64,000 bases of DNA, taken from assembly GCF_000166135.1 (NCBI RefSeq), contig NC_014666.1, forward strand, positions 7,750,001 through 7,814,000, given 5' to 3'. Both the position numbers and the translations under genes were made by a program. The notes under the pieces were generated by a model that did not search any database, was not told the DNA's origin, and worked only from the letters and a program-made list of their open reading frames with translations. This document shows positions 54,491 through 62,088 of the stretch, piece by piece (position 1 is the first letter of the stretch; the number at the start of each line of letters is the position of its first letter). Source of the DNA: Pseudofrankia inefficax. GTDB lineage: Bacteria > Actinomycetota > Actinomycetes > Frankiales > Frankiaceae.

Positions 54491-55039
54491 ATGACCACGA
54501 CGACGACCGAAGCAGGCGCTGCCGTGCCCGACGCCCGGGCTGGCGTGACGGGGCGGATCAGCGAGGCCGAGCGTGACCGCCTCGACGCGGTCATCCACCG
54601 GGCGCTCGACGAGCTCGAGCTCTCCTACGAGCACCCGGCGCTCGGGACCTTCCTCGTCACCCTGGAGGGCGAGCACAAGCTGCGGACGATGACCTGGCTC
54701 GTCGTCCAGGACCACACCCTGCTGGTCGAGGCGTTCTTCATGCGCAAGCCGGCGGAGAACGCGGCCGGGACGTACGCCTTCCTGCTCAGCCGCAACGCCA
54801 AGACGTACGGGGTGCACTTCTCGATCGACCGGATCGGCGACATCTTCCTCACCGGCCAGGTCCCGCTGACCGCCGTCAACGCCGACGAGATCGACCGGCT
54901 GCTCGGCTGCGCGGGCACGTACGCCGACGAGAACTTCGACCCCGCGATCGCGCTCGGCTTCGCTCAGGCTGTCGCTCGGGAGAAGGCCTGGCGGGCGAAG
55001 GTCGCCGCCGAGGCCCGCGCCGCCCGCGCCCAGGAGTAG
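54491..55039 (+). CDS. YbjN domain-containing protein
   Basis: 182 residues. LDELELSYEHPALGTFLVTL, RTMTWLVVQDHTLLVEAFFM and YGVHFSIDRIGDIFLTGQVP fit the YbjN/type III chaperone-like fold, and LLGCAGTYADENFDPAIALG is the conserved C-terminal part. The mycobacterial homologue (Rv0487-type) also follows mshA. Function unknown. ATG at 54491 is ten bases after AGGAGG. Confidence 0.87.
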   Translation: MTTTTTEAGAAVPDARAGVTGRISEAERDRLDAVIHRALDELELSYEHPALGTFLVTLEGEHKLRTMTWLVVQDHTLLVEAFFMRKPAENAAGTYAFLLSRNAKTYGVHFSIDRIGDIFLTGQVPLTAVNADEIDRLLGCAGTYADENFDPAIALGFAQAVAREKAWRAKVAAEARAARAQE

Positions 55040-55104
55040 ACCCCGCGGTGGCCTCGACTTCGGCTTGCGACCTCGCGGTGAAGGAGTGCGCGGGGCCGCG
55101 CCGG

Positions 55105-55725
55105 TCAGCCGACCTTGCGAAGGCGGGCCGAGAGGTGCGGCTGCAGGGGCTTGCCGCCGGCCTCCATGTCGATCGCGTAGGCGAGGTCGCCGCCTTCGAC
55201 GATCCCGTAGAGCCGGACGGAGCGGGTCACGTCGCGGGCGGTGGCCGTCCGGATGACGACGTTGTGCTCCAGCTCGATCTTCGTGCCGTCCAGCGAACCG
55301 ACGTAGATCTCGGAGATGCCGAACGGGTGGGCGAGCATGACCTCGACGAGCCGGCGCCCGGGGCTGTCCGGGTCGTCCTGCAGCCGCCAGAAGCCGGTCT
55401 CGGTGGCCAGCGGGCTACCGGGCACGCGGCCGTCCCGCGGCTCGTCGGCCCACCAGGTGGTCGACGCGTAGCCGAGCGCCGGCCGGCCGGTGGTGACGAA
55501 GGTGATCTCCTGCTCGTAGCGGAAGTCAGCGAGCCCCTCGTACCCGCCGACGCCCTCACCGCGCCAGGTGCCGACCAGGAAGGCCAGCGGGGCAAGGCTC
55601 GGGTGCAGGTCGGGGAGGCCAGGGTTCTCGACGTCAGGGTTCTCGACGTCAGGGTTCTCGACGTCAGCGTGCTGTGCGCTCAGGTCGGGGCTCGACCCCG
55701 CCGCCGGGCCGGTCGTGCTCGCCAC
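55105..55725 (-). CDS. nitrobindin-type heme-binding beta-barrel protein (FABP-like)
   Basis: 206 residues. LAPLAFLVGTWRGEGVGGYE carries the GxWxGxG of bacterial nitrobindins, and LQPHLSARLRK near the C-terminus has the His that ligates heme. Related mycobacterial proteins bind ferric heme and isomerise peroxynitrite. The N-terminus has DVENP three times, encoded by a 15-bp tandem repeat (55624-55668). GTG at 55725 has GAGGAGG upstream. Together with thiX, sseC and cysA it keeps the Rv0813-Rv0816 grouping. Confidence 0.88.
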   Translation of the reverse strand: MASTTGPAAGSSPDLSAQHADVENPDVENPDVENPGLPDLHPSLAPLAFLVGTWRGEGVGGYEGLADFRYEQEITFVTTGRPALGYASTTWWADEPRDGRVPGSPLATETGFWRLQDDPDSPGRRLVEVMLAHPFGISEIYVGSLDGTKIELEHNVVIRTATARDVTRSVRLYGIVEGGDLAYAIDMEAGGKPLQPHLSARLRKVG

Positions 55726-55740
55726 CTGGTCCTCCTCGTG

Positions 55741-55956
55741 TCACGGCGCCGCCGGGGAGCTGGTGCCCGAGCCCGGGCGACGCGCGGGCGGCCGGTCTGG
55801 TCCGGCCGCGTCGGGCACCGATGATCGCACCTCGGCCGCCAGGGACCCGTGTCGGCCCTGGTAGAGCGCGTAGGCCACGCTGGCGCAGCCCCAGGCGATC
55901 AGCAGCGCGGCCAGGGCCAGCAACCCGGTGAAGACGTACTGCATGCTCCCCGCCAC
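55741..55956 (-). CDS. small single-helix membrane protein
   Basis: About 71 residues. YVFTGLLALAALLIAWGCAS is one N-terminal membrane helix, followed by a hydrophilic Pro/Gly/Arg-rich tail. GTG at 55956 or ATG at 55944 could start it; the latter sits two bases after GGGGAG, so the former is kept with doubt. It ends 15 bp before the nitrobindin gene and is probably co-transcribed. Homologues commonly sit here in actinobacteria but have no function. Confidence 0.65.
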   Translation of the reverse strand: MAGSMQYVFTGLLALAALLIAWGCASVAYALYQGRHGSLAAEVRSSVPDAAGPDRPPARRPGSGTSSPAAP

Positions 55957-56043
55957 AGGACGGCGTTGTGTGCGGACTCCCCGACCTTACGACGGCGAGG
56001 CCACTGGGAATATCCCGCGGCGCCAGCGACGCTTGTGCGTGCT

Positions 56044-56541
56044 GTGACCGGGCTATGGGTTCTGCTGGCCGCGATCGTGGCCGCCACCGCACTGGGGCTG
56101 ACGCTGCGCCGCCGCGACGGCCGGTTCCGGCCCGGCCGTCGCGGCGGCGCAGCGCCCGCGCCCGTCGCGCCGCCCGCGCCCGCCGCATCAGAGGCACCTG
56201 CCGCGGGATCCCTCGCCGCGGAGCTGTCCGCGCTGGGGCAGCCGGGCGGCGAGCAGGCGACGCTCCTGCAGTTCTCGACCGCCTTCTGCGCGCCGTGCCG
56301 GACCACGCGGGTCGTCCTCGCGGACGTGGCGCGGATCGTGCCCGGCGTGGCGCACATCGAGGTCGACGCGGAGGAGCACCTGGACCTCGTCCGCAGGCTG
56401 GGTATCCGCCGGACGCCGACCGTGCTGGTGCTGGACGCCGACGCCCGCGAGATCAGCAGGGCGAGCGGTGCTCCGCCCAGCCGGGCGGCCGTGATCGCCG
56501 CGCTCGGCCCGGCCGTGCCGCTGGACGAAGACCTCCGCTGA
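56044..56541 (+). CDS. thiX: membrane-anchored thioredoxin (ThiX-like)
   Basis: 165 residues. An N-terminal helix (WVLLAAIVAATALGLTLR) is followed by an Ala/Pro linker and a thioredoxin domain: LLQFSTAFCAPCRTTRVVLA has the redox CAPC, and LGIRRTPTVLVLDADAREI the cis-Pro. GTG at 56044 is used; another GTG lies three codons upstream. It is divergent from the small membrane protein across 87 bp. In mycobacteria thiX precedes cysA and sseC, as here. Confidence 0.87.
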   Translation: MTGLWVLLAAIVAATALGLTLRRRDGRFRPGRRGGAAPAPVAPPAPAASEAPAAGSLAAELSALGQPGGEQATLLQFSTAFCAPCRTTRVVLADVARIVPGVAHIEVDAEEHLDLVRRLGIRRTPTVLVLDADAREISRASGAPPSRAAVIAALGPAVPLDEDLR

Positions 56542-56613
56542 CCGGCCGACGAGACCCCCGGCGAACGCCGCCGGACGCCGTCTGGAAAAATCATCCGGTT
56601 CAGCAGCGAACCG

Positions 56614-56644
56614 TTAACACCTACGTGACGCCGGCTGCTAACGT
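56614..56644 (+). promoter_or_regulatory. possible promoter of the sulfur leader and operon
   Basis: TTAACA (56614-56619) and TAACGT (56639-56644) with a 19-bp spacer end ten bases before the leader ATG, implying a very short 5' end. The spacing is slightly long, so confidence is limited. The flanking heptamer ACCGTTA occurs twice. Confidence 0.4.
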
Positions 56645-56653
56645 GGCACCGTT

Positions 56654-56731
56654 ATGTTCACGACACATTTGATCAAGCGCCGCGCGGTGGATCTATGCCG
56701 CGTGGGCAGCTGCTTGTGTCGACTTTCCTGA
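56654..56731 (+). CDS. cysteine-rich leader peptide (attenuator)
   Basis: 25 codons encoding MFTTHLIKRRAVDLCRVGSC then LCRLS. Three Cys codons fall in the last ten positions. Actinobacterial sulfur-assimilation operons are commonly preceded by such short peptides (pattern ...VDLxRVxSxxCR), and in mycobacteria Cys-rich small ORFs modulate downstream sulfur genes in response to cysteine supply. It lies 139 bp before DUF4395-cysA-sseC. The space between (56732-56870) has no gene and could hold alternative structures. Translation is inferred. Confidence 0.85.
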   Translation: MFTTHLIKRRAVDLCRVGSCLCRLS

Positions 56732-56870
56732 TCGGGCGCTAAGCCCAGGCATGCTCACGGCCGGATGGCCGGGCACTCGCCACCGCGAAGGTAGATCTGG
56801 CGGATTCCGCCGGCCCGCCAAGGACCCACGGCCTCGCCGCCTCCGCCTCGCAGTCAGGAAGAAGATCCAC

Positions 56871-57293
56871 ATGGTTGACCCCCGAGGTCTGCGGTTCGCC
56901 GCGGCCATCACCACGGTCGTGCTAGCCGTCGCCCTCCTCACCGGCAGCCCCTGGGTGCTGCTGGCGCAGCTGGTCATCTTTCTCGTCGGAGCCGTGGGTG
57001 GGGTGCGCCGCGCTCCCTATGGGCTGCTCTTCCGGTACCTGATCCGGCCGCGGCTCGGCCCTCCGGCCACCACCGAGGACCCTGTCCCGCCTCAGTTCGC
57101 ACAGGCCGTCGGCGCCGTGTTCGCCGCCGTCGGTGTCATCGCCTTCCTCGCCGGTATCCCCGTGCTGGGATACGTGGCGGCGGCGTTCGCGTTCGTCGCG
57201 GCATTCCTGAACGCCGCGTTCGAGTTTTGTCTCGGTTGTCAGCTTTACCTTTTCATTCGAACCATCACCACCGCGAGAGGAGCCCGCGCATGA
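56871..57293 (+). CDS. DUF4395 membrane protein
   Basis: 140 residues with about four membrane helices in two hairpins (AAITTVVLAVALLTGSPWVL, VGAVFAAVGVIAFLAGIPVL). AAFEFCLGCQLYLF carries the family's conserved CxxC pair near the membrane face. Members cluster with rhodanese-type sulfurtransferases and thioredoxins and are proposed to move sulfur or thiol equivalents. ATG at 56871 has AGGAAGA. The stop overlaps the sulfurtransferase start (ATGA). Confidence 0.88.
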   Translation: MVDPRGLRFAAAITTVVLAVALLTGSPWVLLAQLVIFLVGAVGGVRRAPYGLLFRYLIRPRLGPPATTEDPVPPQFAQAVGAVFAAVGVIAFLAGIPVLGYVAAAFAFVAAFLNAAFEFCLGCQLYLFIRTITTARGARA

Positions 57294-58123
57294 GCCGCGA
57301 GCAGGCGCTGGTCGACGCGAGTTGGGCCGAGGCGCACCTGACCGATCCGTCGGTCGTGATCGTCGAGGTCGACGAGGACGTGTCCGCCTACGACAAGGGC
57401 CACATTCCGGGGGCCGTCCGGCTGGACTGGAAGTCCGAGCTGCAGGACCCGATCATCCGTGACTTCGTGAGCAAGGAGGCCTTCGAGGCCCTCCTGTCCG
57501 GCAAGGGCATCTCGAACGATGACACGGTCGTTCTTTACGGCGGCAACAACAACTGGTTCGCCGCCTACGCCTACTGGTACTTCAGCCTGTACGGCCACGC
57601 GGACGTCCGGCTGCTCAACGGTGGCCGCAAGAAGTGGGAGCTCGACAGCCGCGAGCTGACCCGGGAGGTCACCCCTCGCCCGGCCACCACGTACAAGGCC
57701 AAGGAGGCGCGCACGGACATCCGCGCCTTCCGCGACGAGGTCATCGCCGCGATCGGCGAGAAGGCCCTCGTCGACGTCCGGTCGCCAGACGAGTTCTCCG
57801 GCAAGCTGCTCGCCCCGGCCCACCTGCCGCAGGAGCAGTCGCAGAAGGCCGGGCACATCCCGACCGCGAAGAACATCCCGTGGGCGAAGACCGCCAACGA
57901 GGACGGCACCTTCAAGAGCAACGACGAGCTGACCGCGCTGTACGGCGAGGCCGAGGTCGACCTCTCGAAGGAGATCATCGCGTACTGCCGGATCGGCGAG
58001 CGCTCGGCGCACACCTGGTTCGCGCTGCACGAGCTGCTCGGCCTGCCGAACGTCAAGAACTACGACGGTTCGTGGACCGAGTACGGCGCGCTGGTCGGCG
58101 TCCCGGTCGAGAAGGGCGCCTGA
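57290..58123 (+). CDS. cysA: thiosulfate sulfurtransferase (rhodanese, CysA-type)
   Basis: 277 residues, two rhodanese domains. The inactive N-terminal domain has YDKGHIPGAVRLDWKSELQD and VVLYGGNNNWFAAYAYWYFS. The C-terminal domain has LVDVRSPDEFSGK and the active loop IIAYCRIGERSAHTWFAL with the persulfide Cys in CRIGERS. It transfers sulfane sulfur from thiosulfate. ATG at 57290 has GAGAGGAG upstream. Operon order DUF4395-cysA-sseC behind a Cys leader peptide. Confidence 0.94.
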   Translation: MSREQALVDASWAEAHLTDPSVVIVEVDEDVSAYDKGHIPGAVRLDWKSELQDPIIRDFVSKEAFEALLSGKGISNDDTVVLYGGNNNWFAAYAYWYFSLYGHADVRLLNGGRKKWELDSRELTREVTPRPATTYKAKEARTDIRAFRDEVIAAIGEKALVDVRSPDEFSGKLLAPAHLPQEQSQKAGHIPTAKNIPWAKTANEDGTFKSNDELTALYGEAEVDLSKEIIAYCRIGERSAHTWFALHELLGLPNVKNYDGSWTEYGALVGVPVEKGA

Positions 58124-58128
58124 GCAGC

Positions 58129-58428
58129 ATGTGCGGTGCAGTCGCTGGCGGGCCGTCCACTGAAGGGATTGACGTGGCCAAGGAAACCGTAATTCAGGGA
58201 ATCGTCGTCAAGGGCGGCGAGCCGGTCTCGTCCGGCTACGCTCGGCTGCTCGACGAGGGTGGTGACTTCACCGCCGAGGTGCCCCTGTCGGCGACGGGCC
58301 AGTTCCGTTTCTTCGCCCGTCCGGGCACCTGGACCGTCCGTGCGCTCGTGCCCGGCGCGTCCGGCGAGCAGAAGGTGTTCGCCCGCCAGGGCGAGCCGGT
58401 CGAGGCCCGCGTCGAGGTCTCGGCTTAG
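58129..58428 (+). CDS. sseC: SseC/DUF1416 protein
   Basis: 99 residues. MCGAVAGGPS opens with the conserved Met-Cys-Gly, IQGIVVKGGEPVSSGYARLL and TGQFRFFARPGTWTVRALVP form a beta-sandwich. The family always follows a CysA-type sulfurtransferase in actinobacteria; the N-terminal Cys may take part in sulfur transfer. ATG at 58129, five bases after the cysA stop. Two strong hairpins follow. Confidence 0.92.
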   Translation: MCGAVAGGPSTEGIDVAKETVIQGIVVKGGEPVSSGYARLLDEGGDFTAEVPLSATGQFRFFARPGTWTVRALVPGASGEQKVFARQGEPVEARVEVSA

Positions 58429-58452
58429 GCGGGCGTCTCGATACTCAGGATC

Positions 58453-58474
58453 CCGGGCGGTCGCGACCGCCCGG
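58453..58474. terminator. 22-bp perfect palindrome after sseC
   Basis: The arm CCGGGCGGTCG is followed directly by its complement with no loop. In RNA it can form a stem with a small loop, 24 bp after the sseC stop. It is a likely first terminator of the sulfur operon. Confidence 0.7.
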
Positions 58475-58527
58475 TGTCCCGGCCGCGGACCGACGGTCCG
58501 TGGCGGAATGGACGCCTGAGTTGACGT

Positions 58528-58563
58528 CGAAGGCGGTGGAGGATCTCTCCTCCACCGCCTTCG
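58528..58563. terminator. 16-bp perfect hairpin after sseC
   Basis: CGAAGGCGGTGGAGGA pairs perfectly around the loop TCTC. It is a second strong hairpin in the convergent gap 58429-58933, which otherwise contains only repeat copy C. The plus-strand frame 58702-58962 crosses the repeat and is not credible. Confidence 0.75.
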
Positions 58564-58811
58564 TCGCGTCCAGGACGCCTTTTCGTGGAGACGCTCCGGT
58601 GTCGGCACAAGCCGAGCCGAGCGGATACCGCCATCGCGGGGCCAAGTGCCGTCGAGTCTTACCGCGCGATCGTTCACCCGCGCCTCTGACGGCCACCAGG
58701 TATGACGGACAGCATCGCCGCGATCACCGTCGAGACTGATCCACAGCTAGCAGCTGAAGATCCACCAGACGCGGCGCAGCGGTGTCAGGTCCCGCAAGAT
58801 CTGCCCGTTCT

Positions 58812-58884
58812 GATCGGCGATATGGCCCTCTGGTGGTTACGAAACAGGCTCGCGTACGACCATCAGAGGGCCGAAACGGCGATC
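58812..58884. repeat. 73-bp palindromic dispersed repeat, copy C
   Basis: Starts GATCGGCGATATGGCCCTCT and ends ...GAAACGGCGATC, with the best-preserved central arms of the three (GGCCCTCTGGTGGT against ACCATCAGAGGGCC). It lies between convergent sseC and the hypothetical gene at 58934. Confidence 0.85.
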
Positions 58885-58933
58885 ATGCCGTCCGCCGCCT
58901 CGGTTCAGCCGGTCCGCCTTCCGTCAGTTCGGC

Positions 58934-59164
58934 TCAGGTCGGGCGTCGCGGGGCTGGGATGACCGGCGGGGCCGGTGGAGCGGCCAGCACCATGGGCCGG
59001 ACGGTGAAGTGCCGCATCTCGTTGTCGACGGCGAAGGTCGCGGCGGCGCCACGGTCGGGAAACGGGGCGACGACCTGACGGACGTCCTGGCGTCCGGCCC
59101 CGTCGTACTGGACGACGGCGTACAGAGCTTGCGCCTCGAACATCATATGATCATCTAACCGCAT
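58934..59164 (-). CDS. hypothetical small protein
   Basis: 76 residues or fewer. MMFEAQALYAVVQYDGAGRQ, then APFPDRGAAATFAVDNEMRH, reads like a small alpha/beta protein with good codon use. No family recognised. ATG at 59164 opens it; ATG at 59146 (MMFEA) is equally possible and no ribosome site is clear. It precedes repeat copy C and is on the strand of the DsrE gene. Confidence 0.5.
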   Translation of the reverse strand: MRLDDHMMFEAQALYAVVQYDGAGRQDVRQVVAPFPDRGAAATFAVDNEMRHFTVRPMVLAAPPAPPVIPAPRRPT

Positions 59165-59266
59165 CCACGCAAAGTCACGGAATCACTCCATGGTGTGCCT
59201 ACAGTGGTCCGTACCCGCGACCGCGCCGGACTGGGGATGCTCTGACCGTTTTTCCCGGGTAGTGCC

Positions 59267-59629
59267 TCAGTAGACGAGAGCCCGGGCACCGTCGGTCATG
59301 ACCTCGGCCACGAAGGTGGCGGCGCCGGCGATCCGGACGCCGTCGATGACGTCCCCGGGGCCGATCGAGCGGCGGGCGGCGCACTGGGTGCACAGGGTCA
59401 CCGTTCCGCCGGCCAGGACCGCGTCAAGGAGGTCGGGCAGGGGTGCCGCCTCCGGCAGGGAGAACTCCGCGGCCCGGCCCGGCAGCGCGAACCAGGCCGA
59501 CTCCCCGGTCAGCCACAGCGAGACGGCCACTCCGCTGCTGACGGCGACCGAGGCGACCGTGAAGGCCTGCGAGCAACGCTCCGGCGCGTCCGTACCCGCG
59601 GTCACCTTGATGACTAGCGATCGACTCAT
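59267..59629 (-). CDS. DsrE-family sulfur-relay protein
   Basis: 120 residues. SLVIKVTAGTDAPERCSQAF and VAVSSGVAVSLWLTGESAWF form the DsrE fold, and VTLCTQCAARRSIGPGDVID holds two cysteines, candidates for sulfur carriage. Small DsrE proteins accept persulfide sulfur in relay systems. Its place between sseC and MoaD fits a sulfur theme. ATG at 59629. The ribosome site is not obvious. Confidence 0.85.
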   Translation of the reverse strand: MSRSLVIKVTAGTDAPERCSQAFTVASVAVSSGVAVSLWLTGESAWFALPGRAAEFSLPEAAPLPDLLDAVLAGGTVTLCTQCAARRSIGPGDVIDGVRIAGAATFVAEVMTDGARALVY

Positions 59630-59721
59630 CCCGCCAGTCTCGTCCCCACCGAACGGCCGGGGCCACCGGCCTCGCGGCCGCGGGCCGGTGCCGGGAGCCG
59701 CCCGCGCCGGACGGCCCGGAG

Positions 59722-60489
59722 TCAGCCGGTCGGGGCCGGGGTCGGAGTGATCGCCGTCGTGTCGATGATGACGTTCGTACCGGCGGCGCTGAACCGCATC
59801 CGGTCGGGCAGGACCGTCGCGGCCGTCAGTTTCAGGTTGAACGGCAGGCCCTCCACCGGGACCGTCACGGTCAGCAGCTTCACCACCTCGTCATGCAGCT
59901 GGGGCGGCAGCAGGCCCGCGATGCCCTGGCTGAGCTCCCGCGGGGTGTAGGTGAAGGCTGCCGGCTTCACCCCGATGTCGGCGGTGCCGTCGAACGGGTA
60001 GCTCTGCCCGCCCCAGTTGATGGTCGAGGTGATCTTGACCGCCGACCCGGCCGCGCCGATCTGGATGTTCGTGACGAGCGCGCCGGGCTGGTTCTGGGTA
60101 GCCAGGTAGGCGTTGATGTCGGTGTAGGTGAGCTCGACGTCCGCGTCGAGGCTGTCGACCGGGATCCTGGTGACGTCACCGCCGATGATGCTGGAGAGCG
60201 GGACGTGGACGCCGTCGAGGTGCGAGCGCACCCGGTCGACGCGCAGGCCGTTCTCGGTGAGGCCGCGGACGTCGACGTTGACGTCCCGGTAGTCGCCCTT
60301 CACGACCTGCGGCAGGAACAGCGCGCCGCCGATCGAGACGGACGGCTTCGTCGGCAGGTTCTGGCTGCGTTGCGTCTGCGTGGCGATCTGGTCCGAGACC
60401 ACGTGAACCGCGAGGCGGTCCGCCACGAATCCCAGAACCAGCAGCACCACGACAACAACCAGCGTTATGCGAATCGCTCTACTGCCCAC
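59722..60489 (-). CDS. DUF2993 (LmeA-like) lipid-binding protein
   Basis: 255 residues. An N-terminal membrane anchor (IRITLVVVVVLLVLGFVADR) is followed by a tubular lipid-binding-like domain: VSIGGALFLPQVVKGDYRDV, SSIIGGDVTRIPVDSLDADV and YPFDGTADIGVKPAAFTYTP. DUF2993 includes mycobacterial LmeA, involved in lipomannan maturation at the cell envelope. GTG at 60489 has AGGATGA upstream and lies 4 bp after the membrane gene stop. The protein should face outside the membrane. Confidence 0.88.
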   Translation of the reverse strand: MGSRAIRITLVVVVVLLVLGFVADRLAVHVVSDQIATQTQRSQNLPTKPSVSIGGALFLPQVVKGDYRDVNVDVRGLTENGLRVDRVRSHLDGVHVPLSSIIGGDVTRIPVDSLDADVELTYTDINAYLATQNQPGALVTNIQIGAAGSAVKITSTINWGGQSYPFDGTADIGVKPAAFTYTPRELSQGIAGLLPPQLHDEVVKLLTVTVPVEGLPFNLKLTAATVLPDRMRFSAAGTNVIIDTTAITPTPAPTG

Positions 60490-60493
60490 CGGA

Positions 60494-61684
60494 TCATCCT
60501 GGCAAATGCCGCCCAACCAGGTAGACGAGAGGTGCCGCGACCGTCAGGGGCGCTACAGCGGCCAACAGGACAGCGGCGACGGATCTCGCCGGGAACGGTG
60601 GAACCCGCGCCCCGCCCGCCGCGACCAGCACCGCGGGCGATCCCAGGCCCGCCTCCCCGCGCTCGCGGACGCGTCGCGCCGGCCGGGCCGGCGTTCCGTC
60701 GGGGGACGGCTTCGGCTGCGGTCCGGACGCGGCCGGCACCGTCCCGCCGGCCGCCGAGGCGGCGAGCGCGGGTCCCGCGCGCGCGATCAGCACCCCCATC
60801 ACCGCGGCGGCGAGGGCGCCGGCGGCGGCCAGCAGCGCACCTGAGCCGGCCGACAGCTCGTCGACGAGCCCGCCGTAGCCGGCGCCCAGGCCAGTGCCGG
60901 CGGCGAGCCCCAGCCCGCCCGCCAGCAGCGAGCCGGCGCCGAGGAGCCCGGCGAGCCAGGCCACCAGGACCGCGCCGCCGATCCCGGCCAGCCCGACGGC
61001 GACGAGCAGGTCTCCCGGTGCCGGCGCGCCGGGCTGCGCCCGCAGCGCGAGCAGCCCGGCGAGGAAGGCGACCAGGGTGCCGCCGCCGAGCGCGGCCGCG
61101 AGCTCCGCCGTCACCCGCGCGCTGGCGGGCGCGGCCGCCGCGGACCCGTCGCCCGCGCTGGCCGGCGCGGGCGGGACGCCGACGCGGCGCCGGCGGAAGA
61201 GCTGGTAGACGATCACCACGGCGAGTCCGGCGCCGATGACACCGGCGATGCTGCCGAGGTCGTGCCTGGTCGCGCCGAGCACGGCGCCGTCGGCGGTCAG
61301 CGCGGCGGCGGCAAGCAGCAGCACCGTCGGCCGGGACGCCCGCAGCACGGCGACCCAGGCCCAGCCGAAGGCCAGCTGCTCGACGAGCAGCACGGCCGCC
61401 AGCTCCGGAGTGCCGGCCATGGCGGCGGCGGCCGGCAGGGCGGCGGCCAGGGCAGCGCAGAGCAGCGCGACGGTCATCCACCGCCCGGCGGCAGGCGTGG
61501 CCCGCCGCGGCGACGGCCCGGCTGGCGCGGATGGGTTCGAGGAGGAAGGGTCCGAGGAGGGGGGGTCACGGAACGCCGCGGGACCCGCCGATCCGGCGGG
61601 GGCGCAGGTCCGTGGCTCGCGGGCGCGCACACCCTCATGCTTGCACGACACCCCGCCGCTGCCCGGCCGACCAGGCATGTTCAT
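60494..61684 (-). CDS. polytopic membrane protein of unknown function
   Basis: Up to 396 residues with about nine hydrophobic segments rich in Ala, Leu and Gly (e.g. VALLCAALAAALPAAAAMAG, GTLVAFLAGLLALRAQP) and an Ala/Pro/Arg linker before the last helix (SVAAVLLAAVAPLTVAAPLV). No family recognised. The start is uncertain: ATG at 61684 and GTG at 61630 lack good ribosome sites. It is 4 bp upstream of DUF2993, so the two are likely one unit. Confidence 0.65.
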   Translation of the reverse strand: MNMPGRPGSGGVSCKHEGVRAREPRTCAPAGSAGPAAFRDPPSSDPSSSNPSAPAGPSPRRATPAAGRWMTVALLCAALAAALPAAAAMAGTPELAAVLLVEQLAFGWAWVAVLRASRPTVLLLAAAALTADGAVLGATRHDLGSIAGVIGAGLAVVIVYQLFRRRRVGVPPAPASAGDGSAAAAPASARVTAELAAALGGGTLVAFLAGLLALRAQPGAPAPGDLLVAVGLAGIGGAVLVAWLAGLLGAGSLLAGGLGLAAGTGLGAGYGGLVDELSAGSGALLAAAGALAAAVMGVLIARAGPALAASAAGGTVPAASGPQPKPSPDGTPARPARRVRERGEAGLGSPAVLVAAGGARVPPFPARSVAAVLLAAVAPLTVAAPLVYLVGRHLPG

Positions 61685-61717
61685 CCGATCGGCCGTGATA
61701 TGGCCCTGGCGGCACTG

Positions 61718-61798
61718 GCGCGGGTTTCAGCCACAGGTGAAGGGGCGCGGGTTTCAGCCACAGGTGAAGGGGCGCGGGCTTCAGCCACCGGCGAAGGG
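61718..61798. repeat. 27-bp tandem triplication at the moaD end
   Basis: Units at 61718, 61745 and 61772 begin GCGCGGGTTTCAGCCACAGG (the third with C for T and CCGGC for CAGGT). The third contains the real end of the MoaD-like gene (Pro-Phe-Ala-Gly-Gly-stop). The other two repeat that end downstream, in frame. Confidence 0.9.
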
Positions 61799-62044
61799 CG
61801 GCAGCGCCTCGACGACGCTGCCGGGGCGCAGCGGGATCGTGGCCGGGTCACGCCTGCCGGCGGGCTGCTCGTCGACGAGGAACGAGCAGCGGGCGAGCAC
61901 CTCGGCGAGCCGGTGGCCATGCCGCTCGGTCGCCACGGCGATCACCGCGGCCAGCGTGTCCGCCTGGAGCCGCTCCTCCGCGGCGCCGGCCGCGTCCCGC
62001 GCGGCCGCCCAGTACCGGACGGTCACCTCCGCCACTTCCGTCAC
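61781..62044 (-). CDS. MoaD/ThiS-family sulfur carrier
   Basis: 87 residues, beta-grasp. VTVRYWAAARDAAGAAEERL, RHGHRLAEVLARCSFLVDEQ and LRPGSVVEALPPFAGG fit the MoaD pattern, with the C-terminal Gly-Gly that becomes a thiocarboxylate. GTG at 62044. No MoaE or ThiG gene is adjacent, so molybdopterin, thiamine or another sulfur pathway cannot be chosen. It lies among sulfur-relay genes. Confidence 0.88.
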   Translation of the reverse strand: MTEVAEVTVRYWAAARDAAGAAEERLQADTLAAVIAVATERHGHRLAEVLARCSFLVDEQPAGRRDPATIPLRPGSVVEALPPFAGG

Positions 62045-62088
62045 CCCGGCTCCCTTCGTCGACTCAGATCATCCCGCTCCCCGGAAGG

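Noticed and set aside
58702-58962. plus-strand ORF of 86 residues (MTDSIAAITVETD...)
   Set aside because: It runs through repeat copy C and into the 3' end of an opposing gene, with no ribosome site and no homologue.
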